A stretch of 35,473 nt of DNA, taken from NCBI GenBank assembly GCA_051878975.1, contig JBJELD010000091.1, forward strand, positions 1 to 35,473. The letters run 5' to 3'. Origin of the DNA: Caccovicinus sp051878975 (GTDB lineage: Bacteria > Bacillota > Clostridia > Lachnospirales > Lachnospiraceae). A program made the translations under genes and the position numbers. The notes beneath the pieces are model-generated. The model ran no database searches, had not been told where the DNA came from, and saw nothing but the letters and a program-made list of their open reading frames with translations. This document shows positions 15,857 to 25,005 of this stretch, one piece after another (the stretch's first letter is position 1; each line of letters begins with the position of its first letter).

Positions 15857-17095
15857 ATGAGCAGAAGAGTTGTAGTGACCGGTCTGGGTGCAGTTACCCC
15901 GATCGGAAATGACGTGGACAGCTTTTGGAACGGCCTGAAGGAAAAAAAGGTCGGAATCGGTCCGATCACTTATTTTGACACGACCGGATATAAGGCAACC
16001 CTGGCCGGCGAGTTGAAGGATTTTGATGCCAAGAAGTACATGGATCCGAAGGCAGCAAGAAGAATGGAACCGTTTTCTCAGTATGCGGTAGCAGCAGCCA
16101 AGCAGGCGCTGGATGACTCCGGAATTGACATGGAGAAGGAAGATCCATATCTGGTAGGTGTGGCCATCGGCTCCGGAATCGGCTCTATGCAGGCATTTGA
16201 AAGAGAGTACAAGAAGCTTCTGGACAAGGGACCGAGCCGTGTAAATCCGCTGTTGGTTCCGATGATGATCAGCAACATGGCGGCAGGAAACGTGGCGATC
16301 CAGTTCGGTTTAAAGGGAAAGAACATCAACGTGGTTACGGCATGTGCAACCGGAACCCACAGCATCGGCGAGGCATTCCGCTCGATTCAGTACGGCGAGG
16401 CTGATGTCATGCTGGCAGGCGGTGCGGAAGCCAGTATCTGTCCGATCGGTGTGGCAGGATTTTCGGCTTTAACGGCGCTTTCCTGTTCTTCTGACCCGAT
16501 GCACGCTTCCCGTCCGTTTGATGAGAACCGGGACGGCTTTGTAATGGGCGAGGGCTCCGGCGTAGTAGTTCTGGAATCTCTGGATCATGCCCTGGCAAGA
16601 GGCGCAAAGATTTATGCAGAGGTAGCCGGATACGGCGCGACCTGTGATGCATACCACATTACGTCCCCGGCAGAGGACGGAAGCGGGGCAGCCAGAGCCA
16701 TGACCAATGCCATCAAGGATGCAGGCTGCCAGCCGACGGATATTGATTATGTCAATGCACATGGCACCAGCACTCACCATAACGACCTGTTTGAGACGAA
16801 GGCCATCAAGCTGGCGCTTGGCGACCATGCATATAAAGTAAAGATCAATTCCACCAAGTCCATGATCGGTCACCTGCTGGGAGCTGCAGGCGGCGTAGAA
16901 TTCATTGCCTGTGTAAAGTCCATTGAAGAAGGTTTTGTACATGCAACCGCCGGCCTGGAGCAGGAAGGCGAAGGCTGCGATCTGGATTATACCAAGGGCG
17001 AGGGCGTTGCAATGGATGTCAATATGGCGATCAGCAATTCTCTGGGCTTCGGCGGTCATAATGCAAGTATCTTAGTAAAGAAGTATCTTGGTTAA
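15857..17095 (+). CDS. fabF: Beta-ketoacyl-ACP synthase II (FabF)
   Basis: 412 residues. Elongating condensing enzyme with the Cys-His-His triad: VVTACATGTHSIG near residue 163, NAHGTSTHHND near 302, and KSMIGHLLGAAGG near 338. GFGGHNAS near the end is also diagnostic. AAAAGGAG precedes the start. There is no separate FabB in the window. Confidence 0.97.
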   Translation: MSRRVVVTGLGAVTPIGNDVDSFWNGLKEKKVGIGPITYFDTTGYKATLAGELKDFDAKKYMDPKAARRMEPFSQYAVAAAKQALDDSGIDMEKEDPYLVGVAIGSGIGSMQAFEREYKKLLDKGPSRVNPLLVPMMISNMAAGNVAIQFGLKGKNINVVTACATGTHSIGEAFRSIQYGEADVMLAGGAEASICPIGVAGFSALTALSCSSDPMHASRPFDENRDGFVMGEGSGVVVLESLDHALARGAKIYAEVAGYGATCDAYHITSPAEDGSGAARAMTNAIKDAGCQPTDIDYVNAHGTSTHHNDLFETKAIKLALGDHAYKVKINSTKSMIGHLLGAAGGVEFIACVKSIEEGFVHATAGLEQEGEGCDLDYTKGEGVAMDVNMAISNSLGFGGHNASILVKKYLG

Positions 17096-17115
17096 TCGGT
17101 TTTCAGGAGGAAAGC

Positions 17116-17640
17116 ATGGATATAAAAGAAATTATGAAACTGGTTCAGGCGGTCAGCGATTACGGTCTGACCAGCTTTGAACTGGAAGAAGGAAACATGA
17201 GAATTTCTCTGAAAAGAGAAAAAGAAACGGTTCAGATTCAGACTCCGGTGCTGACGGCTGCGCCGGTGGTACAGACAGCAGTTCCGGCTGCTGCAGCGGT
17301 GGTACCGGCAGCGGCTGTTTCCGCGGAGGTTCCGGCCGCTTCCGTTCCGGCTGCTGCTGCAGCTGCGGAAGCTTCTGAGGCTGCTCCGGCAGAGGCCATC
17401 GGCTCAGATCAGGTTGTAACCTCCCCGCTGGTTGGTGTTTTCTATGCTGCTTCTTCTCCGGATGCGGAACCCTTCGTGAAGGTAGGAGACATAGTAAAGA
17501 AGGGTCAGGTTCTGGGCATTATCGAAGCCATGAAGCTGATGAATGAGATCGAGAGCGAGTACGACGGAGTGGTAGAAGCGATTCTGGTGAACAATGAGGA
17601 CGTGGTGGAATACGGACAGCCGCTGTTCCGCATTCGCTAA
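17116..17640 (+). CDS. accB: Biotin carboxyl carrier protein of acetyl-CoA carboxylase
   Basis: 174 residues. The C-terminal biotinyl domain has the EAMKLMNE motif with biotin-accepting Lys140. The N-terminal helix (residues 1-40) is joined to it by a long Ala/Pro/Val-rich linker (about 45-95). Start follows CAGGAGG. Carries CO2 between AccC and the carboxyltransferase AccDA encoded downstream. Confidence 0.97.
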   Translation: MDIKEIMKLVQAVSDYGLTSFELEEGNMRISLKREKETVQIQTPVLTAAPVVQTAVPAAAAVVPAAAVSAEVPAASVPAAAAAAEASEAAPAEAIGSDQVVTSPLVGVFYAASSPDAEPFVKVGDIVKKGQVLGIIEAMKLMNEIESEYDGVVEAILVNNEDVVEYGQPLFRIR

Positions 17641-17662
17641 GCGAGCGCAGGAGGATAAAAGA

Positions 17663-18097
17663 ATGGAAAAAGTAAATATGGGAATTAAAGAAATTCAGGA
17701 AATCATTCCGCACCGTCATCCGTTCCTCTTGATTGACCGGATTGAAGAGCTGGAGCCGGGCGTAGGCGCAGTCGGATATAAGTCAGTTGCCTACAATGAG
17801 CCGCATTTTGCCGGCCACTTCCCGCAGGAGCCGGTTATGCCGGGTGTTCTGATCATTGAAGCGCTGGCGCAGACCGGGGCGGTTGCGATCCTTTCCAAGG
17901 AAGAGAATAAGGGAAAGATCGCATACTTCGGTGCCATCAACAACGCAAAGTTTAAGAAAAAGGTAGTTCCGGGAGACACCCTGCGTCTGGAGTGTCAGAT
18001 CATCAAGCAGAAGGGACCGGTAGGAATCGGACAGGCTACGGCTACAGTAAACGGCAAGGTAGCAGTCAGCGCAGAGCTGACCTTTATGGTAGGCTAG
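17663..18097 (+). CDS. fabZ: 3-hydroxyacyl-ACP dehydratase (FabZ)
   Basis: 144 residues from ATG 17663, which has AGGAGG eight bases upstream. A longer frame to 17594 would overlap accB and adds no family sequence. Hotdog fold with the catalytic motif HRHPFLLIDRI near residues 15-25, PHFAGHFPQEPVMPGVLIIEALAQ near 48-71 containing the catalytic His and Glu, and the FGAINNAKFKKKV stretch. Acts in the dehydration step. In streptococci the same gene sits at this place. Confidence 0.96.
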   Translation: MEKVNMGIKEIQEIIPHRHPFLLIDRIEELEPGVGAVGYKSVAYNEPHFAGHFPQEPVMPGVLIIEALAQTGAVAILSKEENKGKIAYFGAINNAKFKKKVVPGDTLRLECQIIKQKGPVGIGQATATVNGKVAVSAELTFMVG

Positions 18098-18126
18098 AAC
18101 GGGTTTGTAGGAAATGGGAGATTGCC

Positions 18127-19479
18127 ATGTTTGATAAAATTTTAATCGCCAACCGGGGCGAGATTGCAGTCCGGATCATCCGGGCGTGCAGGGAAATGGG
18201 AATTAAGACGGTGGCTGTGTATTCAGAGGCAGACCGGGATGCGCTGCATACCATGCTGGCAGACGAAGCGATCTGCATCGGCCCGGCAGCCTCCTCCCAG
18301 AGCTATTTGAATATGGAACGGATTCTGACAGCATGCGTTGCCATGAAGGCAGATGCCATTCATCCGGGCTTTGGATTTTTGTCGGAAAATGCGCGGTTTG
18401 CAGAGCTGTGCGAAAAGTGCAGCATTGCTTTTATCGGACCTTCCGCGGAGATCATCAACCGGATGGGAAATAAGTCGGAAGCGAGAAAGACCATGATGGA
18501 GGCCGGTGTTCCGGTCGTTCCGGGCACGAAGGAGCCGGTTTACACGGCAGAACGAGGTCTGGAGCTGGCAGAAGAGATCGGTTATCCGGTCATGATCAAG
18601 GCATCCTCCGGCGGCGGCGGAAAAGGCATGCGGATTTCCAGAAGCCGGGAAGATTTTTCTGAAAATTTCCACAGTGCTCAGCTGGAGTCGGTAAAAGGAT
18701 TTTCCGATGATACCATGTATATTGAAAAATATATTGAAAAGCCGCGCCACATTGAGTTTCAGATCATGGCGGACAAATACGGCAATGTGGTGCATCTGGG
18801 TGAGCGTGACTGCTCCATTCAGAGACGCCATCAGAAGGTGCTGGAGGAGTCGCCCTGTGAGGTGATTTCGGAGGAGTTTCGACGCAGAATGGGAGAAACC
18901 GCTGTGCGTGCGGCACAGGCTGTTCATTATGAAAATGCAGGGACGATCGAGTTCCTTTTAGATAAAGACAAAAATTTCTATTTCATGGAAATGAACACCA
19001 GAATCCAGGTGGAGCATCCGGTAACCGAGATGGTAACCGGTCTGGACTTAATCAAGGAGCAGATCCGCGTGGCGGCCGGTGAGAAGCTGAGTGTTCGTCA
19101 GGAGGATGTAAAGATTTCCGGTCATGCAATCGAGTGCCGGATCAATGCGGAAAATCCATCCAGAAATTTTATGCCTTGTCCCGGCCGGATCACGAACATC
19201 CATATTCCGGGAGGCAACGGCGTTCGGATCGATACGCATATTTACAACAATTATCTGGTTCCGTCTAATTACGATTCCATGCTTTTAAAAATGATTGTAC
19301 ATGGGAAAGATAGACAGGAAGCTATTGAAAAAATGAGAAGTGCTCTCGGAGAGCTGATCATTGAAGGAATTGAAACAAACGGGGATTTCCAGTATGAGAT
19401 CTTAAATCATCCGGCTTTCCAGGAGGGGGAGACGGATACCGGATTTATACCGGAATACTTCCCGCAGTACTGTAAATAA
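18127..19479 (+). CDS. accC: Biotin carboxylase (AccC)
   Basis: 450 residues from ATG 18127 (MFDKILIANRGEIAVRI), matching the usual length of about 449. A longer frame would read through fabZ. ATP-grasp fold with the glycine-rich ATP loop KASSGGGGKGMRIS near residue 160, and the catalytic EMNTRIQVEHPVTEMVTG near 288-305. AccC carboxylates biotin on AccB using ATP and bicarbonate. The start is preceded by GGGAG. Confidence 0.97.
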   Translation: MFDKILIANRGEIAVRIIRACREMGIKTVAVYSEADRDALHTMLADEAICIGPAASSQSYLNMERILTACVAMKADAIHPGFGFLSENARFAELCEKCSIAFIGPSAEIINRMGNKSEARKTMMEAGVPVVPGTKEPVYTAERGLELAEEIGYPVMIKASSGGGGKGMRISRSREDFSENFHSAQLESVKGFSDDTMYIEKYIEKPRHIEFQIMADKYGNVVHLGERDCSIQRRHQKVLEESPCEVISEEFRRRMGETAVRAAQAVHYENAGTIEFLLDKDKNFYFMEMNTRIQVEHPVTEMVTGLDLIKEQIRVAAGEKLSVRQEDVKISGHAIECRINAENPSRNFMPCPGRITNIHIPGGNGVRIDTHIYNNYLVPSNYDSMLLKMIVHGKDRQEAIEKMRSALGELIIEGIETNGDFQYEILNHPAFQEGETDTGFIPEYFPQYCK

Positions 19480-19521
19480 ACACAGGATTGCAAGTAAAGG
19501 CGGAAAGGAAGAGGTGCAGAC

Positions 19522-21279
19522 ATGTTCAGGGACATGTTTAAGAAAACTTACACATTGATTGATACGAAGTACAAGGCACCGAAGGGAACGGACGGAGAAA
19601 ACCGAGAACCGAGTATCCCGGAGGGACTCTGGAGAAAATGCAACAAGTGCGGACAGCCGATTTATGTGGAAGACGTAAAGAATAATTATTATGTCTGTCC
19701 GAAATGCGGCGGCTATTTCCGGGTGCATGCATATCGTCGGATTGAGATGCTGGCAGATGAGGGTACTTTTGTAGAGTGGAATAAAGAAGTGGAGTTTTCC
19801 AATCCTCTTGATTTTCCGGGATATGAGAAAAAGGTTCAGGCTGCAAAGGAAAAGACCCGCTTAAATGAAGCGATCGTGACCGGGGAATGCCGGATCGAGG
19901 GTCAGCCGGCTGTGATCGGTGTCTGTGATCCAAGATTCCTGATGAGCAGTATGGGCCATATCGTAGGTGAGAAGATTACCTATGCGGTGGAACGTGCCAC
20001 GAAGGAAAAGCTTCCGGTGATTCTGTTTGCCGCTTCCGGCGGAGCCAGAATGCAGGAAGGAATTGTTTCTCTGATGCAGATGGCGAAAACCTCCGCAGCT
20101 TTAAAGCGTCATCATGAGGCGGGGCAGCTTTTTATCAGTGTTCTTACCGATCCGACGACCGGCGGTGTGACGGCAAGCTTTGCCATGCTGGGTGATATTA
20201 TCCTTGCAGAGCCGAAAGCGCTGATCGGATTTGCCGGACCGAGAGTAATTGAACAAACCATTGGACAGAAGCTGCCGGAGGGCTTCCAGCGGGCAGAATT
20301 TCTGGTAGAGCATGGTTTTGTGGATAAGATCGTAGAGCGGAAGGATCAGAAACAGCTGCTGGGCCAGATTCTTAAAATGCATCGGAATGATCTGCGGTTT
20401 TCAGAGGGCGGCGTTCTTCAAATGAAGGAAATGCTGGCTCAGGAAGAACCGAATGATACGAAAGCAGCTCCGGTTTACGGAAAAGAAGAAAAATCGGCAT
20501 GGGATACGGTTCTTCTTTCCAGAAAAGCGGACCGTCCGGTTGCCACGGATTATATCCATGCGCTGTTTGATGATTTTATTGAGTTCCACGGAGACCGTTA
20601 TTTTAAAGATGATAGTGCCATTGTGGGCGGAATTGCCATATTCCACGGCATGCCGGTGACGGTTATTGGGCAGGAAAAGGGAAAAACAACCAAAGAAAAT
20701 ATCAAGCGGAATTTCGGAATGCCGTCGCCGGACGGCTATCGGAAGGCGCTGCGCCTGATGAAGCAGGCGGAGACCTTCGGAAGACCGATTATCTGCTTTG
20801 TTGATACTCCTGGTGCATTCTGCGGGCTGGAGGCAGAGGAGAGGGGACAGGGCGAGGCAATCGCAAGAAATCTGTTTGAGATGTCTTCTCTGAAGGTACC
20901 GGTTCTGTCCATTGTTATCGGAGAAGGCGGCAGCGGCGGTGCTCTGGCGATGGCGGTAGCCAATGAAGTCTGGATGATGGAAAATGCAATCTATTCCATC
21001 CTCTCTCCGGAGGGCTTTGCGTCCATTCTGTGGAAGGACAGCAAGAAGGCGCCGGAGGCATCGGAGGTTATGAAGATTACCGCAGCCGATCTCTATGAAC
21101 GTGGACTGATTGAACGTATCATTCCGGAAGGACAGGATAAAAAAGCACTGAATCTGGAAACACTTCCTGCTGCAGCGGCTGTCATGAAGGCCGGAATGAC
21201 CGAGTTTTTTGAAAAATTTGAGAGCATGTCCGGAGAAGAACTGGCCGAGCATCGGTATCAGCGCTTCCGGAAGATGTAA
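19522..21279 (+). CDS. accDA: Fused acetyl-CoA carboxylase carboxyltransferase, beta and alpha subunits (AccD-AccA)
   Basis: 585 residues in one unbroken frame. Residues 1 to about 290 are AccD: the zinc ribbon Cys40, Cys43, Cys59, Cys62, then ASGGARMQEGI and LTDPTTGGVTASFAMLGD. A hinge rich in Glu/Asp/Pro (about 295-318) leads to AccA: VLLSRKADRP, FHGDRYFKDD, GQEKGKTT, NFGMPSPDGYRKA, FVDTPGAFCG and GEGGSGGALA. Normally accD and accA are separate, adjacent genes. Here the tetrameric enzyme would be made from fused chains with fixed 1:1 stoichiometry. Start after GAGGTG. Confidence 0.95.
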   Translation: MFRDMFKKTYTLIDTKYKAPKGTDGENREPSIPEGLWRKCNKCGQPIYVEDVKNNYYVCPKCGGYFRVHAYRRIEMLADEGTFVEWNKEVEFSNPLDFPGYEKKVQAAKEKTRLNEAIVTGECRIEGQPAVIGVCDPRFLMSSMGHIVGEKITYAVERATKEKLPVILFAASGGARMQEGIVSLMQMAKTSAALKRHHEAGQLFISVLTDPTTGGVTASFAMLGDIILAEPKALIGFAGPRVIEQTIGQKLPEGFQRAEFLVEHGFVDKIVERKDQKQLLGQILKMHRNDLRFSEGGVLQMKEMLAQEEPNDTKAAPVYGKEEKSAWDTVLLSRKADRPVATDYIHALFDDFIEFHGDRYFKDDSAIVGGIAIFHGMPVTVIGQEKGKTTKENIKRNFGMPSPDGYRKALRLMKQAETFGRPIICFVDTPGAFCGLEAEERGQGEAIARNLFEMSSLKVPVLSIVIGEGGSGGALAMAVANEVWMMENAIYSILSPEGFASILWKDSKKAPEASEVMKITAADLYERGLIERIIPEGQDKKALNLETLPAAAAVMKAGMTEFFEKFESMSGEELAEHRYQRFRKM

Positions 21280-21315
21280 ATATACAAAAGCAGGCGCGAC
21301 AGGGGGATTGTGCAG

Positions 21316-22416
21316 ATGAACGGAAATGGTAACTATCAGCCTCTGATAATAGGGGATTTAAAAGCAGAAAAACCGATTATCCAGGGCGGCATGGGAGTTG
21401 GAATCAGTCTTTCCTCTCTGGCAGGAGCCGTGGCAAAGGCAGGCGGCATCGGCCTGATTTCGACTGCGCAGATCGGTTTTCGGGAACCGGATTTTCTGAA
21501 GAATCCGAAGGAAGCAAATCTGCGGGCTATGAGGTCGGAGCTTGCAAAGGCACGGAGCATTTCTCCTGACGGCGTAATCGGATTCAATATCATGGTTGCC
21601 ACGAAGGATTATCCGGATTATGTGAAAACTGCTGTTGAAATCGGCGCAGATATCATTGTATCCGGTGCAGGGCTTCCAATCGAGCTGCCGGAATATGTAA
21701 AAGGCAGCAAGGTAAAAATTGCACCGATCGTGTCTTCACCAAAATCTGCTTCGGTTATTTGCCGGATGTGGGATAGAAAATATCATCGTGTGCCGGATCT
21801 GGTGGTCATTGAAGGACCGCTGGCCGGAGGACATCTTGGATTTTCAAAAGAGGAGCTGACCCGGTTTTCGGCCGACCGTGCAGATACGGATCAGACCTAT
21901 GACCAGGCAGCCTATGATGAAGAAATCCGCGGGATTCTCAAAGTTGTGGAAGGCTTTCGGGAAAAATACCACTGTTCGATTCCGGTGGTCAGTGCCGGCG
22001 GCGTTTTTTCCAGAGAGGATATGGCGCACCATATGTCTCTTGGCGTAGACGGTGTGCAGGTCGGAACCCGGTTTGTTACTACACCGGAATGTGATGCAGA
22101 TCAGGCCTACAAGGATGCTTACCTGAAGGCAAAAAAAGAGGATATTGTGATTGTAAAAAGTCCGGTGGGAATGCCGGGACGGGCGATCCGGAATCCATTT
22201 CTGGAGATGGTGGAGAAAAGTCCGGAAAAGATTACGCACTGCTTCCGTTGTTTGGAGCACTGCAATCCGGTTACGGCTCCTTACTGCATTACGATGGCTT
22301 TAATTCGCGCAGCGAAGGGACAGACGGAGGATGCGCTGCTGTTCTGCGGCTATAATGCCTGGCGCTGCAGCAAAATGGAAACGGTCGATGAAGTGATCGC
22401 GGACCTGTGTCAATAG
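21316..22416 (+). CDS. FMN-dependent oxidoreductase of the nitronate monooxygenase/FabK family
   Basis: 366 residues from ATG 21316, eight or so bases after AGGGGGA; GTG 21310 is too close. TIM-barrel flavoprotein: KPIIQGGMGVGISLSSLAGAVAKAGGIG, GPLAGGHLG, VSAGGVFS and GVDGVQVGTRF. It differs from FabK at 13173 in being longer and in carrying a Cys motif, HCFRCLEHCN...YCI, near the C terminus, known from one subgroup of these proteins. As the last gene of the fab operon it may be a second enoyl reductase, or a nitronate or quinone-type oxidoreductase. Substrate is not decidable. Confidence 0.85.
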   Translation: MNGNGNYQPLIIGDLKAEKPIIQGGMGVGISLSSLAGAVAKAGGIGLISTAQIGFREPDFLKNPKEANLRAMRSELAKARSISPDGVIGFNIMVATKDYPDYVKTAVEIGADIIVSGAGLPIELPEYVKGSKVKIAPIVSSPKSASVICRMWDRKYHRVPDLVVIEGPLAGGHLGFSKEELTRFSADRADTDQTYDQAAYDEEIRGILKVVEGFREKYHCSIPVVSAGGVFSREDMAHHMSLGVDGVQVGTRFVTTPECDADQAYKDAYLKAKKEDIVIVKSPVGMPGRAIRNPFLEMVEKSPEKITHCFRCLEHCNPVTAPYCITMALIRAAKGQTEDALLFCGYNAWRCSKMETVDEVIADLCQ

Positions 22417-22420
22417 AATA

Positions 22421-22474
22421 AAACCTGCTTTTCTGCTATAGGATAGGATAAAGGGCAGAAAGGCAGGTTTTTTT
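22421..22474 (+). terminator. Intrinsic terminator of the fab operon, containing the spmA ribosome site
   Basis: AAACCTGCTTTTCTGC at 22421-22436 pairs with GCAGAAAGGCAGGTTT at 22455-22470 through 16 pairs, one being T-G. Further T residues follow to 22474. The 3' arm is also the only Shine-Dalgarno candidate (AAAGGCAGG) for spmA, whose ATG begins at 22475. Confidence 0.9.
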
Positions 22475-23050
22475 ATGTTAAATTATCTCTGGTCCGGAAT
22501 GATTCTGATTGGAATACTCTGGGGAGCTTTTCACGGAAGACTGGATGAAGTCACAATGGGGGTGCTGGACGGCGCAGACGATGCGGTGTCCCTCGGAATT
22601 TCCATGCTGGGGGTGATGGCATTCTGGAGCGGAATTCTGGAAATCGGCCGGGCCTGCGGGCTGGTAGACTGGCTGGCAGCTAAAATGAAGCCGCTTCTGC
22701 GGTTTTTCTTTCCGGGGCTTCCGCCCGGGCATCCGGCCATGAAGCACATGGCCGTGAATATGATTGCCAATTTTCTCGGGCTGGGAGCGGCGGCGACACC
22801 GGCCGGACTGAAGGCTATGGAGGAGCTGAAAAAAACAGAAAACGGACCGCAGGATACGGCAACGAATGAAATGTGTACGTTTCTGATTCTGAATATTTCC
22901 TCGCTTCAGCTGATTCCGGTAAATATGATCGCTTATCGGAGACAATATGGAAGTGCGGATCCGACGGCTGTAGTGGGTCCGGCTATTGCGGCAACTTTGA
23001 TCAGTACACTGGCTGCGGCAGTATTCTGCAAGGCGGCAAATCGAAAGTAA
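22475..23050 (+). CDS. spmA: Spore maturation protein A
   Basis: 191 residues, membrane protein. Strong family sequence: GADDAVSLGISMLGVMAFWSGILEI, GLPPGHPAMKHMAVNMIANFLGLGAAATPAGLKAMEEL, and NMIAYRRQYGSADPTAVVGPAIAATLIST. SpmA and SpmB are needed for spore core dehydration in Bacillus. The start MLNYLWSG aligns with B. subtilis SpmA, so the start right behind the terminator seems real. The partner spmB is not adjacent but lies at 29919. Confidence 0.94.
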   Translation: MLNYLWSGMILIGILWGAFHGRLDEVTMGVLDGADDAVSLGISMLGVMAFWSGILEIGRACGLVDWLAAKMKPLLRFFFPGLPPGHPAMKHMAVNMIANFLGLGAAATPAGLKAMEELKKTENGPQDTATNEMCTFLILNISSLQLIPVNMIAYRRQYGSADPTAVVGPAIAATLISTLAAAVFCKAANRK

Positions 23051-23148
23051 ATGTAACTTTTATGTGAATTTTTTGTGTATTTTATGTTTTTTTGTAAAAA
23101 ATATGTTATATAAAAGAAAAAGACATTTTGAAAATGGCAGGAATTTAC

Positions 23149-25005
23149 ATGAAGATAATAAGAAACAGCAGTATAAAAGAAAAAATAAGAACGGCACCGC
23201 GGATCCTGGTATTCCTTTTTTCCCCGGCGGTTATGTATCTGGTATTTGAATGGCTGACCGGAAATTTATGGGAAATCAGGGGACTTTATCTTTTATGGAA
23301 CCTGCTTTTTTTCTATGCGGTTTATGCGGCGGCCTTTTGTATTTTGAATTCCATGAAGCTGAGCTTTCTCCCGCTGAATGTGATATTTACAATCTGGGCG
23401 CTGGCGGAGCATTATGTGACGGAATTTCGCGGGCGTCCGATTATGCTGTGGGACCTGATGGCCTTTCAGACAGCTGCCACGGTGGCCGGAAATTATGAAT
23501 ATGAGATCACGCCGCGTCTGGTAGCTGGAGTTCTGGTGATTCTGGTATGGAGCATCCTGATCTGGAAATGTTCGTTTCGGATCCGTTCGAAGAAGAAATG
23601 GGGGGCTGCCGCTGTATCCGGCACAGCCTGTCTTCTGCTTTATTTGTTTACCTTTTTTCACACAGGAATGTATGCGTTGGGGATTGAAATTAATATGTGG
23701 GAGCCGGCATGGTCCTATGCGAAGTACGGATATATGGTTTCCACTCTTCGCGTGATGGGATATCTTTCTGTGGATCCTCCGGACGGGTACTCGGTGGATG
23801 CCGTGAATGAACTCTGGGGAGAAATTCGCAAGAATCGGGAAGAAGCGGAAACGGATGTATTTCCCTGGAAGAGTGAAAGTGACGTGGTTCCGGAAAATAT
23901 CATCTGCATTATGAATGAAAGCTATTCGGATCTTCGTGTCATCAATCCTTTCCGGACGGATGTTCCGTTTATGAATTATTACGATTCCCTGGATGAAAAC
24001 TGCATGAAGGGCAGTGTGTATGTAGATATCTTCGGTTCGATGACCAGCAATTCAGAGTATGAATTTTTAACCGGAAATTCCATGGCATTTGCACCTTCCG
24101 GCAGTGTGCCGTATCAGATCTACATGAGAAATCCCACCTACTCGCTTCCGCTGGTTCTGAAGGACCAGGGATACCGGACCGTTGCCATCCATCCGAATGA
24201 GAAAGTCAACTGGAACCGGGACGAGGCGTACCGCGAAATGGGATTTGATGAATTTTATGGCATTGAGTCCTTTGAGGGGGCGCCGCTGGTCAGAAGCTTT
24301 GTGGCAGATATCGGCGATTATCAGAAGATCATTCGTATGACAACGGAAAAGGAAGCGGGTCAGAAGCTGTTCATTTTTGATGTTACCATGCAGAATCACG
24401 GCGGATACGAAGAGGATTTTGAATCGACGGTGCACTTGATGGACTATGACGGGATGACGATGACAGAACAGTATTTATCGCTGATCCGGGAGTCGGATCA
24501 GGCGCTTGAATATTTGCTGGAATATTACAGTCAGGTGGAGGAGCCGACAATGATCGTGATGTTCGGAGATCATCAGCCGAGTATTGAACCGGAATTTTAC
24601 GAAGCCCTGTATGGATGTGCGCTGAGCGAGCTTTCTCCGGTGGATTATGTGCGGCGTTATCGGACTCCGTTCCTGATCTGGACCAATTATGAGACAGACA
24701 GCCGGGATGGGGAACAGCTGAGTCTCCAGTATCTTTCCTCGATTATTTTACAGAGGGCCAATCTGGGTATGACGGATTATCAGTATTTCTTAAATGAAAT
24801 GTACAAAACAGCTCCGGTTGTTCATCTTCTGGGATATTATACGAGTGACTGGCAGTGGGAGAGCTGGACGAACTGGAAAGAAAAGAAAGAATATTCCGTT
24901 TTCCGTCAGTTCGATATTCTGCAGTATCACAGCATGTTTGAAAAGAAACGGGTGGATGGACTGTTCCGGACGGTTTTTGATACCGGTACGGGCGGTTCCG
25001 GTTAA
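23149..25005 (+). CDS. LTA synthase/sulfatase-family membrane enzyme
   Basis: 618 residues from ATG 23149, six bases after AGGA; earlier in-frame starts are TTG 23128 and ATG 23134. Five membrane segments are likely in the first 190 residues, then an extracellular sulfatase-fold domain. Motifs of the lipoteichoic acid synthase group: metal-binding ICIMNESYSDLRV, the nucleophile Thr in FGSMTSNSEYEFLTGNS, HPNEKVNWNRDEAY, NHGGYEE and MFGDHQPS. Such enzymes transfer glycerol phosphate or other phospho-groups from lipids to envelope glycans. The exact product is unknown. No N-terminal signal peptide cleavage is expected. The upstream 98 bases are very AT-rich and likely hold a promoter, which I could not place firmly. 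The gene overlaps the convergent pdaA by four bases. Confidence 0.88.
   Translation: MKIIRNSSIKEKIRTAPRILVFLFSPAVMYLVFEWLTGNLWEIRGLYLLWNLLFFYAVYAAAFCILNSMKLSFLPLNVIFTIWALAEHYVTEFRGRPIMLWDLMAFQTAATVAGNYEYEITPRLVAGVLVILVWSILIWKCSFRIRSKKKWGAAAVSGTACLLLYLFTFFHTGMYALGIEINMWEPAWSYAKYGYMVSTLRVMGYLSVDPPDGYSVDAVNELWGEIRKNREEAETDVFPWKSESDVVPENIICIMNESYSDLRVINPFRTDVPFMNYYDSLDENCMKGSVYVDIFGSMTSNSEYEFLTGNSMAFAPSGSVPYQIYMRNPTYSLPLVLKDQGYRTVAIHPNEKVNWNRDEAYREMGFDEFYGIESFEGAPLVRSFVADIGDYQKIIRMTTEKEAGQKLFIFDVTMQNHGGYEEDFESTVHLMDYDGMTMTEQYLSLIRESDQALEYLLEYYSQVEEPTMIVMFGDHQPSIEPEFYEALYGCALSELSPVDYVRRYRTPFLIWTNYETDSRDGEQLSLQYLSSIILQRANLGMTDYQYFLNEMYKTAPVVHLLGYYTSDWQWESWTNWKEKKEYSVFRQFDILQYHSMFEKKRVDGLFRTVFDTGTGGSG

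Noticed and set aside
17992..18126. Extended N terminus for AccC overlapping fabZ
   Set aside because: The extra 45 residues read the fabZ gene in another frame; the AccC family begins at the ATG at 18127.
22437..22454. A sporulation promoter for spmA inside the fab terminator loop
   Set aside because: The loop (TATAGGATAGGATAAAG) has no recognisable sigma-E, sigma-G or sigma-A pair of boxes at correct spacing.
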